Assembly (NCBI GenBank): GCA_016550485.1
Contig: JABXGV010000129.1
Span: forward strand, 1 to 5,267
DNA from: an archaeon
GTDB lineage: Archaea > Asgardarchaeota > Hermodarchaeia > Hermodarchaeales > Hermodarchaeaceae
Direction: 5' to 3'
DNA length: 5,267 nt
Position numbers and translations under genes: made by a program. The notes under the pieces are model-generated. The model was not told where the DNA came from and made no database searches. It saw only the letters and a program-made list of their open reading frames with translations. Shown piece after piece: positions 1 through 5,267 of this stretch (positions within the stretch are counted from its first letter, which is position 1; each line of letters starts with the position of its first letter).

Positions 1-1333
1 CGCGGCCAAGTGCACAACCCTCCTGATCTAATGCTACGCGAAGGTGTTTACCTATGCCAGCGAATAGAATTTTTGGTTCACCAAACTCTTGCCATTGTTC
101 AGGAGTTGCTAGGGCAGCAGAATAGGTCAGATACCCCTTTTTCCTTGTTGAATAGCGGAGTACATCGCCAGCTGTGAGAAAGGGACGTGTAACCTGTTTT
201 TCTTTTTCTGCGAGCTTGCTGTACTGGGTCTTTGTAAGGACATGTTTACTGAAGCCGGTTCTGGCAATGCCGCAGTTGATTTCTAGGACCTCACTCAGAA
301 GGGTAGTATTTCGTCGCATCCTCTCGATAATCCTGAATTTCTCGACAGAGAGGGCGGGGCTTAAGATACAGTTTGGAAGCTCTTGGAAGAACCGCTGTGG
401 GACACGTTCTGCTTGGGAAGGCACTTGGATAACGCCATCAGAAACCTTTAGACGGGAAAGGAGTAGAGTCTCGTTTTCCTTGGCTTCAATGCTTCTCCGT
501 GGTTTTCGGATGATAATAATATGAGGATACGTTGACGCCCCCTCGAACATTTCAAGCTGCGAGATGTCAACCATTTGCTCTATTGCTAGGCTAGAAACCA
601 GCAGTTCCCTCAAGGGTGTCCCGTAATCTGCTGCCAACACCTTGTTGCTGACAATGAACCCTAAGCGTCCACCACCGCGCAGCAATTGTAGTCCCCTTTC
701 AATGAAGGCAACAAGGATATCGAATTGCTGGTGAGCTGTTGTATATTTACGACGAAGATACTCCTTCAATGGGGAATCCATCATTTTCACGCCGATAAAA
801 GGGGGATTTCCGATAATGACATCGAATCCGCCATCGCGTATAACCCAAGGGTAAACCCGCTGCCATACGAGAGGATGTCTTTCGGGTAACCCTTCACCAA
901 ACACCTCTATTGCATCATCGTCCTCTTCGATTAGACTGTCACCTAGTAGAATTCTGTTGGTGAAATCCGCCGGAAATCCGAGCAATTCAATTGCAGATTT
1001 TGTTAGCTTCTTTCGACAACTTGACACAGCTTCTGGGTCTACATCAACACCATGAATAGAGTCGACAAGGCTACGTAAAGTAAGACGTCGTTCTTGTCCC
1101 TCCTCGAAAGTAACCGCGTTAGCAAGAAAACGCAAAGCGCCTAGCAGAAATGCACCATCCCCGCAAGCCGGATCCAATACTGTAACTTCGCCAAGAGGTC
1201 TATCCACGTTCTCCTCCAAAGTAGGACCCAGTGTGTGTTTGACAATGTAGTCAACAGCCCAGCTAGGCGTATAGTATTTGCCTAAACGCCGACGGCTAGC
1301 TCGTTCATCTGTACTGCGTTTTACCTTTCCCAT
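1..1333 (-). CDS. Adenine-N6 DNA methyltransferase, TaqI/Eco57I-like (3' part outside window)
   Basis: This gene encodes 444 visible residues of an S-adenosylmethionine-dependent DNA methyltransferase expected to methylate the N6 of adenine in a specific DNA site. Visible motifs in order are motif X GKYYTP (18-23), motif I LDPACGDGAF (53-62) for cofactor binding, an acidic strand HGVDVDPEAV (94-103), and catalytic motif IV NPPF (176-179) in the context DVIIGNPPF. From about residue 345 the segment INCGIARTGF and then PFLTAGDVLRY resembles the start of a TaqI-type target-recognition domain. The frame is still open at base 1, so the C-terminus lies outside. It starts close to motif X, so there is no N-terminal nuclease domain of the kind seen in some type IIG enzymes; a nuclease could be C-terminal or in a separate gene to the left. 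The ATG at 1333 is the first possible start, because TAG closes the frame at 1337-1339. It could be a type II or IIG restriction-modification enzyme, a defence-system methylase or an orphan; the enzyme class is secure, the role is not. Confidence 0.93.
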   Translation of the reverse strand, partial: MGKVKRSTDERASRRRLGKYYTPSWAVDYIVKHTLGPTLEENVDRPLGEVTVLDPACGDGAFLLGALRFLANAVTFEEGQERRLTLRSLVDSIHGVDVDPEAVSSCRKKLTKSAIELLGFPADFTNRILLGDSLIEEDDDAIEVFGEGLPERHPLVWQRVYPWVIRDGGFDVIIGNPPFIGVKMMDSPLKEYLRRKYTTAHQQFDILVAFIERGLQLLRGGGRLGFIVSNKVLAADYGTPLRELLVSSLAIEQMVDISQLEMFEGASTYPHIIIIRKPRRSIEAKENETLLLSRLKVSDGVIQVPSQAERVPQRFFQELPNCILSPALSVEKFRIIERMRRNTTLLSEVLEINCGIARTGFSKHVLTKTQYSKLAEKEKQVTRPFLTAGDVLRYSTRKKGYLTYSAALATPEQWQEFGEPKILFAGIGKHLRVALDQEGCALGR

Positions 1334-1453
1334 ACACTATCACTTCAGCAGAGGAGCTAGCTTCAGTTGCCATATCTCTTCATGTTCTTACTGCTCATCC
1401 TTAGGGACTTCGATTGAGTTATAGGTTGAGTTTGTGGGCTTCCATACACTCTA
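1334..1453 (-). other. Intergenic gap between permease and methyltransferase
   Basis: The two minus-strand genes are separated by 120 bp. The only promoter-like element I see is a weak CTATAAC (minus strand, around 1418-1424), which would put transcription start about 60 bases before the methyltransferase ATG. No T-rich terminator follows the permease stop, so read-through from the permease is possible. Apart from a 9-base repeat (AGTGTATGG on the minus strand, at 1330-1338 and 1442-1450), nothing else stands out. Confidence 0.35.
1339..1344 (-). promoter_or_regulatory. Weak Shine-Dalgarno for the methyltransferase
   Basis: On the minus strand these bases read AGTGAT, five bases before the ATG at 1333. 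This matches the 3' part of the archaeal consensus GGAGGTGAT with one mismatch (A for the second G). It supports that ATG, which is also the only possible start downstream of the in-frame TAG. Confidence 0.4.
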
Positions 1454-2878
1454 TTAACCCCGTGCCGCAACTAGCTTTTCCGCACTAGCCTTCATCTTCT
1501 CGGCCTCCTTAAGAGAAACCCCTAATACCTGAGCGAGAACTTTGGGATCAGATTGGGCAACAAGTTCAATCGATTCATACCCTTGGTCACGTAATAGTTT
1601 CGCCTTGGTCTTTGTTACCCCATGGATTTTAGCTAGTTCAGCAATCTCGCTCTGGACTTGTTGTTGGATGCCTTCAATTGGAGCATCAATTTCCAGCTCA
1701 CGAATTGCGGCACTAACTTGTTGAGAATCAACCTTAATTTCCAAGGATTCTATAATACGCTCGTTCCAGATAACCTCTGTGGCGTTTGTTAGGGGAATGA
1801 TGCTTACAAACAATAGCGTAGCTGCGATTGGGTAGACAAGTGTGGGAAAGGGAAGTGGTGGGAAGGTCAATGTTGTGCCAGCCCAAAGCCCAACGGCTAT
1901 AGTAGCAACTAGTAGCCACCCAAGGGCAGCTCGTCGCCCTTTGAGCCTAACAGACCCTATTTCTGACCAAATCAACCAGACTCCAACACCTAGGATGAAC
2001 CCCAGTACAAACAACTCTCCAATAGTCAGAGCGATTATTACGCTCGGTAAACCCGTGGCTCGGGCGTTACCAAATAAGCATAACTCCGCAAGTAGTAATG
2101 ACGCAATAGTAAAGACTCGTTTTCTGCCTAACCGGTCAGGAAGTAGGGAAAAGGCTCCTGCTGCGCCTCCGATTCCAATCAAGGTAATCTCTGCCCAGAG
2201 CACATTGATTCCCTGAAAGCTATCATGTATGAAGATAATGCGTGCTTCTAGTGGTGTCGAGAGCGAGTATAGCGCATAGGCTACAACATAGATGAGCCAC
2301 CAAAAGGCGTAGGGACGAACGGCCCCTGGAACCATGTATACCCGCAGTTCCTCAGACCAAGGTTTCACGATAGCAATAACACCAAGAAAAATTAAGAATA
2401 TCAAGGCAGTGAGTCCTGGTAAAAGTGATTGAAAGTCTGTAATGTTTCGCCACAAAATAGGGAGAAACCCCCCTAAGCCAAAACTGACAAGTGTTACTAA
2501 CCCAGCAGCGCGACCCCGCTGTGTGCAGGGTACAACCTGATTCAAGAAAATTGTTAGAGTGACAACCCCACCTCCGAGAAGGAAGAAGAAAAGTGGTATC
2601 ACAATCATCATGTTTTGGGATAAAAGAAGGTCAACCGGATCCACTAGCTTCAACACACCAATTAGCAGCGGCACAGCACAATAAACCAATAGTAGAGTTG
2701 TACGATTCCTGACAAGGTCTGCCAAAATTCCCCCAACACCTATACCAATTAGAAGACTGATGAAAATAAGTATAGCAAATGTAACGAGCTCACTGTGAAT
2801 TGATAAAAAGTAGGCCAAAAGCCAACTGAAGGGTAGTGTAAAGACAATTATCGAGAGTGAAATACGTAATTGAATCAA
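1454..2878 (-). CDS. MFS-type permease with C-terminal helix-hairpin-helix domain
   Basis: The 474-residue product is an integral membrane transporter of the major facilitator superfamily, a family of secondary carriers; its substrate cannot be read from sequence. About twelve hydrophobic helices are visible, near residues 7-26, 31-56, 60-79, 90-112, 125-144, 150-171, 190-209, 225-245, 252-270, 276-304, 318-338 and 345-365. The loop after helix 8 carries the MFS signature DRLGRKR (248-254), and a weaker counterpart, GGILADLVRNR, follows helix 2. After helix 12 comes a charged cytoplasmic tail. Residues about 411-472 resemble a helix-hairpin-helix pair: IHGVTKTKAKLLRDQGYES, then LAQVLGVSLKEAEKM. 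Such modules usually bind DNA or mediate protein contacts, so the fusion is unusual for a permease. Translation starts at TTG (2876-2878): no ATG or GTG lies between it and the upstream in-frame stop, and AAGGGGTG sits seven bases before it. The gene has its own strong TATA box and is divergent from the longin gene. Confidence 0.85.
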   Translation of the reverse strand: MIQLRISLSIIVFTLPFSWLLAYFLSIHSELVTFAILIFISLLIGIGVGGILADLVRNRTTLLLVYCAVPLLIGVLKLVDPVDLLLSQNMMIVIPLFFFLLGGGVVTLTIFLNQVVPCTQRGRAAGLVTLVSFGLGGFLPILWRNITDFQSLLPGLTALIFLIFLGVIAIVKPWSEELRVYMVPGAVRPYAFWWLIYVVAYALYSLSTPLEARIIFIHDSFQGINVLWAEITLIGIGGAAGAFSLLPDRLGRKRVFTIASLLLAELCLFGNARATGLPSVIIALTIGELFVLGFILGVGVWLIWSEIGSVRLKGRRAALGWLLVATIAVGLWAGTTLTFPPLPFPTLVYPIAATLLFVSIIPLTNATEVIWNERIIESLEIKVDSQQVSAAIRELEIDAPIEGIQQQVQSEIAELAKIHGVTKTKAKLLRDQGYESIELVAQSDPKVLAQVLGVSLKEAEKMKASAEKLVAARG

Positions 2879-2885
2879 AGCGGAA

Positions 2886-2893
2886 CACCCCTT
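2886..2893 (-). promoter_or_regulatory. Shine-Dalgarno fixing the TTG start of the permease
   Basis: The minus strand reads AAGGGGTG, seven bases before the TTG start at 2878. It is a good match to an archaeal Shine-Dalgarno sequence and decides a start that would otherwise be doubtful. Its last three bases overlap the TATA-like element used in the opposite direction. Confidence 0.7.
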
Positions 2894-2899
2894 TATACT
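2891..2899 (+). promoter_or_regulatory. TATA-like box for the longin/wHTH gene
   Basis: CTTTATACT on the plus strand is the mirror partner of the permease TATA box (CTTTATA against TATAAAG at 2931-2937). It would place transcription start near 2918 and give a leader of about 70 bases to the ATG at 2989. The upstream BRE region is not A-rich, so it looks weaker than the opposite promoter. An alternative is to use TATAAAG at 2931-2937 in the plus direction, which would give a start near 2960. Confidence 0.45.
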
Positions 2900-2928
2900 A
2901 CTATCATATCTCCCAAATATGCAAGAGC

Positions 2929-2944
2929 GATATAAAGTCTTTCA
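2929..2944 (-). promoter_or_regulatory. Archaeal promoter (BRE + TATA) for the permease
   Basis: Read on the minus strand, the segment is GAAAGACTTTATATC: an A-rich B-recognition-like element directly followed by a near-consensus TATA box (TTTATAT). A start about 25 bases downstream would fall near 2908 and leave a leader of about 30 bases that contains the Shine-Dalgarno. Spacing and composition fit an archaeal promoter well. The start site itself is inferred. Confidence 0.65.
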
Positions 2945-2988
2945 GAAAACGTTAAAGTAAGTTGTTCAGTAATGAACTACGAGCCTAC

Positions 2989-4254
2989 ATGCCCGTAAAA
3001 GAGATTCTTGTTCTTCACAAGGGTGGACAGCCATTATTCAACTTTGCCCCTAAGGGAGATCCCAAGCTGGACACACTGATGGCCGGTTTTATCAGTGCAC
3101 AGGCAGGCTTTGCCCAGGAAATCGGGGAGGAGGAGATTCAAGTGGTTTCTTTTGCGGAGCACAAGTTCGTTTATGAAAGCTGGAGTGACTTTCTTTTCAT
3201 TATAGTGATTCAAAAAACTGATGATGAACATATTTACCGAGTAGTCCTCAAGGAGCTCGCCCAGACCTTTGTGGACAAATACCAACAGGAACTTGCCATG
3301 CCAATCATCCCTTCAGAACGCTTCCTAGGTTTTCGCGAGGATGTAACACGCATTCTTGCCAAATACGATCTCGCCTCCACCACATCACTACTTTATCCAA
3401 TTGCTTTACTTCCTCCTGAAACACTACAACATTTCCGAAGAGGCATGAATCTCGTGGAGGTTCACCCTGGTTTTCACCGAACCGTAGTTCTCACTTTGGA
3501 TGGCTATGTAGTAACCTCCAGGTTGAAGAGCCATGAGCTAGAATTTGTCTTGAATCTATTAAACACATACAAAGAACAGAAATTACCAGCCTATTTCACG
3601 GTTTCCAAGACGATTCTCGGTCCCGACGTGAAGCTCTTCCTACACATCCTGAATGAACAGTTAATTTTAGCGGTTATTGTCTCCAAGGAGGTCCGAGAGG
3701 CTAGTTGTGCCGAGCATATTGCACCTACTGTCCAACAACTCGCTGGAATAGATATCTCTCATCTTGTTAAGGTCGCACCCAGCAAAGTAGTTAGCGAAGC
3801 ATACTCTGATCATGAGGTGCTCGCAGCAAATCCCATTGAGGGCGTCCTCTTTAGTGAAGATGCACAACAGGCCAAGGAATTTCGCGACCGCTTCGGTGAC
3901 GCAGGATTACTTGTCCTCCGTAGCATCGATGGAGTAGCTACCGTCGCTGATTTGCGGAGACGAGCTGGTCTAGACGGACGTCAACTCACCGATATTCTGA
4001 ACTTCCTCGAGAGTAAGGGATACATCAGGAAAATGAGGTTCTATCCCAAACTTGAAGCAGATGACAAGCGTTTTCTCACATATCTTGAAACTGTCGGTCT
4101 ACCCCGGGACGAGTTTGAGATTCTCAAGCAAGCCATGGGCTTTTGTGATGGAGGAAATAGCGTCAGCGATATTGCCCAGCGCATCGGAATCGACCAAGAA
4201 AAGCTAATCCAGATACTCCGCAAGCTTGGGGACTATGTCGAATGGCTCACCTAA
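2989..4254 (+). CDS. Double longin/roadblock-like protein with tandem winged-helix domains
   Basis: The product has 421 soluble residues and no signal peptide or membrane helix. Residues 4-100 show the strand-strand-helix-strand-strand-strand-helix order of a longin domain: ILVLHK, QPLFNF, helix 27-45, IQVVSF, HKFVYESW, LFIIVIQK, helix 82-101. The stretch HKFVYESW..LFIIVIQK is reminiscent of the adaptin sigma-chain core. Residues about 163-254 repeat that order (TVVLTLDG, YVVTSR, helix 182-197, AYFTVSK, KLFLHIL, LILAVIVSK, helix 235-253), suggesting a second longin/roadblock-like fold. Residues 305-348 and 379-421 are two similar winged-helix units sharing a DGxxxVxDLxxRxGLD pattern. I chose the ATG at 2989 because the first strand begins right after it; TTG at 2962 would add nine residues with no better ribosome site. 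Longin and roadblock domains are known platforms for nucleotide-binding switches, so a complex with the ATPase encoded next is likely. Function is inferred from the fold pattern only. Confidence 0.72.
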   Translation: MPVKEILVLHKGGQPLFNFAPKGDPKLDTLMAGFISAQAGFAQEIGEEEIQVVSFAEHKFVYESWSDFLFIIVIQKTDDEHIYRVVLKELAQTFVDKYQQELAMPIIPSERFLGFREDVTRILAKYDLASTTSLLYPIALLPPETLQHFRRGMNLVEVHPGFHRTVVLTLDGYVVTSRLKSHELEFVLNLLNTYKEQKLPAYFTVSKTILGPDVKLFLHILNEQLILAVIVSKEVREASCAEHIAPTVQQLAGIDISHLVKVAPSKVVSEAYSDHEVLAANPIEGVLFSEDAQQAKEFRDRFGDAGLLVLRSIDGVATVADLRRRAGLDGRQLTDILNFLESKGYIRKMRFYPKLEADDKRFLTYLETVGLPRDEFEILKQAMGFCDGGNSVSDIAQRIGIDQEKLIQILRKLGDYVEWLT

Positions 4255-4315
4255 ATCTTTTTGAAAGCTACCCTCCTACACCGAATATGTTTGGCCTATG
4301 TAAGTAATCTCCTAT

Positions 4316-4320
4316 GGAGA
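4316..4320 (+). promoter_or_regulatory. Shine-Dalgarno for the MinD-like ATPase
   Basis: GGAGA lies nine bases before the ATG at 4330. It favours this ATG over the in-frame TTG at 4261, which would add 23 residues with no homology to the ATPase fold; MinD/ParA proteins normally begin a few residues before the P-loop, as here (MGKIVSIHS). Confidence 0.6.
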
Positions 4321-4329
4321 AGAGTTGTT

Positions 4330-5091
4330 ATGGGCAAAATCGTCAGCATCCACAGTTACCGGGGAGGAACAGGAAAATCTAACCTGACCGCGAACCTTGC
4401 ACTCTATGCGGCGATGAAAGGACGTCACGTTGGTGTCATAGACACAGACATTCAAAGTCCGGGGCTTCATGTACTCTTTGGTTTAGGAGGCACCAAGTTC
4501 AAGTACTGTCTCAATGATTATCTTCTCAAGAAGTGTTCCATCGAGAAGGCTTCTATAGATATCACATCAAAATACAAACTCCGTTCGGGCAGCATCCACA
4601 TCATACCTGCAAGCATGAATGCTGACGATATTGCGGCGATTATTCGCGAGGGCTTTGAAATCGCTGATATGCGCCGTGGATTCAAGCAGATAATTGCGGC
4701 CAAATCATTGGACTATCTCTTTGTTGATACACACCCTGGTCTTGACCAAGAAACCCTCTTGTCCATGGCTACAACCGATCTGCTTTTTGTGGTGATGCGT
4801 CTCGATCAACAGGACTTCCTAGGTACCGCCATCACTCTGCAACTAGCTAAGAAACTAGGAGTTCCTGCCACCTACCTTGTTCTTAATCAATGTCCTGGCA
4901 TCTATGACCTAGACCAAGTCCGGCGTGACGTTAAACAGGAATTCAAAGTTGATATCGCAACCGTCATCCCCCTCTTTAAACGCCTTATTGAGGTGGGGAG
5001 CCGCCAAATCCTCGTCTACACAAGCCCCAGTCACCTCTTTTCCCGCAACATCGAACAGCTCTTCCAGTGCTGTGAAGCATTATCCACATAG
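4330..5091 (+). CDS. MinD/ParA-family ATPase with deviant P-loop (Arg for signature Lys)
   Basis: This 253-residue protein is a SIMIBI-class P-loop ATPase related to MinD, ParA and FleN, which switch between ATP dimers and monomers to position cell structures. Visible motifs are the deviant Walker A HSYRGGTGKSN (8-18), switch region DTDIQSPG (38-45), Walker B LFVDTHPG (130-137) and a C-terminal base-contacting Asn in LVLNQ (183-187). The catalytic P-loop lysine K16 is kept. The first, 'signature' lysine of KGGxGK, which contacts the partner's ATP in dimers, is replaced by R11. HSFRGGTGKSN-type P-loops are, as I recall, a recurrent but little-studied subgroup. There is no obvious amphipathic membrane-targeting helix of the MinD type at the C-terminus. 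Length fits the family. It lies 75 bp downstream of the longin gene on the same strand, with no clear promoter between, so an operon is likely. Confidence 0.88.
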   Translation: MGKIVSIHSYRGGTGKSNLTANLALYAAMKGRHVGVIDTDIQSPGLHVLFGLGGTKFKYCLNDYLLKKCSIEKASIDITSKYKLRSGSIHIIPASMNADDIAAIIREGFEIADMRRGFKQIIAAKSLDYLFVDTHPGLDQETLLSMATTDLLFVVMRLDQQDFLGTAITLQLAKKLGVPATYLVLNQCPGIYDLDQVRRDVKQEFKVDIATVIPLFKRLIEVGSRQILVYTSPSHLFSRNIEQLFQCCEALST

Positions 5092-5116
5092 CAGCGCTAA
5101 CCCGATAATCGTGAAT

Positions 5117-5146
5117 AAAAAAGTGGGGGGACGCCTAAAGGCGTCC
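5117..5146 (-). terminator. Hairpin plus T-run terminator of the surface-protein gene
   Basis: A perfect 7-bp stem (GGACGCC at 5129-5135, GGCGTCC at 5140-5146) with a four-base loop lies 12 bases beyond the stop of the minus-strand gene. On that strand it is followed by six C/A-rich bases and then TTTTTT (5122-5117). Archaeal termination depends chiefly on the T-run, so this fits a terminator for the minus-strand gene. In the plus direction no T-run follows the hairpin, so it is not clearly a terminator for the ATPase gene, though it could stabilise that transcript's 3' end. Confidence 0.65.
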
Positions 5147-5158
5147 TTCGAAACTGAA

Positions 5159-5267
5159 TTAGCTACGTTGCTTTCTGCGTCTCAAGAGAAGTGGTCCAAA
5201 TGCAAGGGATGCCCCTAAAAGAATGGCACCGAATGTAAACCCAGGTATCGGCGGCGGTGGAGGCGTA
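5159..5267 (-). CDS. C-terminal tail of a surface-anchored protein (5' part outside window)
   Basis: Only 35 codons and the TAA stop are in the window. The tail reads a proline-rich linker TPPPPPIPGF, a hydrophobic stretch of about 18 residues (TFGAILLGASLAFGPLLL), then a basic end RRRKQRS. This three-part layout (short motif with PGF, one membrane helix, Arg/Lys cluster) matches archaeal C-terminal sorting tails of the PGF-CTERM type, which are processed by archaeosortase-like enzymes or simply keep the protein in the membrane. The main protein is therefore probably exported and displayed on the cell surface; its identity lies beyond the right edge. The gene converges on the ATPase gene across 67 bp. 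The short partial reading is supported by the sense of the tail and by the terminator after its stop. Confidence 0.72.
   Translation of the reverse strand, partial: TPPPPPIPGFTFGAILLGASLAFGPLLLRRRKQRS

Noticed and set aside
174..524. Plus-strand open frame of 116 codons
   Set aside because: It lies wholly inside the methyltransferase gene on the opposite strand, has no recognisable domain or ribosome site, and is Arg/Ser-rich as antisense shadows usually are.
1419..1445. Minus-strand mini-frame of eight codons (MEAHKLNL) after the permease stop
   Set aside because: It shares AGTGTATGG with the methyltransferase start, but it is too short and has no ribosome site; the repeat is probably chance.
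1842..2216. Plus-strand open frame of 124 codons
   Set aside because: It is antisense to the permease coding region; its Pro/Ser/Asn-rich product is the mirror of hydrophobic codons and shows no domain.
2962..2988. TTG start giving a nine-residue extension of the longin protein
   Set aside because: No clear Shine-Dalgarno precedes it, and the first strand of the longin domain begins directly after the ATG at 2989. A leaderless TTG start cannot be fully excluded.
5129..5146. Hairpin as intrinsic terminator of the ATPase gene on the plus strand
   Set aside because: On the plus strand the stem is followed by TTCGAAACTG with no T-run, so it only fits the minus-strand gene.
4925..5218. Plus-strand open frame of 97 codons running past the ATPase stop
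   Set aside because: It overlaps the ATPase end in another frame and the convergent surface-protein gene; composition is low-complexity Ser/Leu and no start signal is seen.
1..5267. CRISPR array, tRNA/rRNA genes, insertion sequence
   Set aside because: No evenly spaced repeats, no cloverleaf or rRNA-like segment and no transposase or terminal inverted repeats are visible in either strand.

Overview
The window looks archaeal, most likely from an Asgard-type archaeon; Thorarchaeota is my best guess, at moderate confidence. The reasons are a TATA box with an A-rich element in front of it, Shine-Dalgarno sequences of the GGTGAT/GGGGTG kind, a protein built from two longin/roadblock-like folds, and an incomplete gene at the right edge that ends in an archaeal surface-anchoring tail (IPGF, one hydrophobic helix, Arg/Lys cluster). 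Base composition is moderate and even throughout. No mobile element, tRNA, rRNA or CRISPR array is visible.

Layout, left to right. (1) Bases 1-1333, minus strand: a TaqI/Eco57I-like adenine-N6 DNA methyltransferase, cut by the left edge in its target-recognition domain. (2) Bases 1454-2878, minus strand: a 12-helix major facilitator superfamily (MFS) permease with a cytoplasmic helix-hairpin-helix tail, starting at TTG behind a good Shine-Dalgarno. (3) Bases 2879-2988: a compact divergent promoter region in which a perfect 7-bp inverted repeat (CTTTATA/TATAAAG) supplies one TATA-like box per direction. (4) Bases 2989-4254, plus strand: a soluble protein with two longin-like domains followed by two repeated winged-helix domains. 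(5) Bases 4330-5091, plus strand: a MinD/ParA-type ATPase whose signature lysine is replaced by arginine. (6) Bases 5092-5158: a convergent intergenic region with a hairpin and T-run oriented to terminate the minus-strand gene. (7) Bases 5159-5267, minus strand: the C-terminal end of a surface-anchored protein.

The most interesting unit is the plus-strand pair. A double-longin/double-winged-helix protein lies 75 bp upstream of a MinD-like ATPase and is probably co-transcribed with it. Longin and roadblock folds are established partners and regulators of small GTPases (MglA/MglB, Rag/Ragulator, Mon1-Ccz1). A pairing with a MinD-class ATPase instead suggests an archaeal positioning or signalling switch that I cannot match to a named system. 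That role is inference. The methyltransferase may belong to a restriction-modification or other defence locus continuing left of the window. Nothing in the sequence ties it functionally to the longin/ATPase pair.
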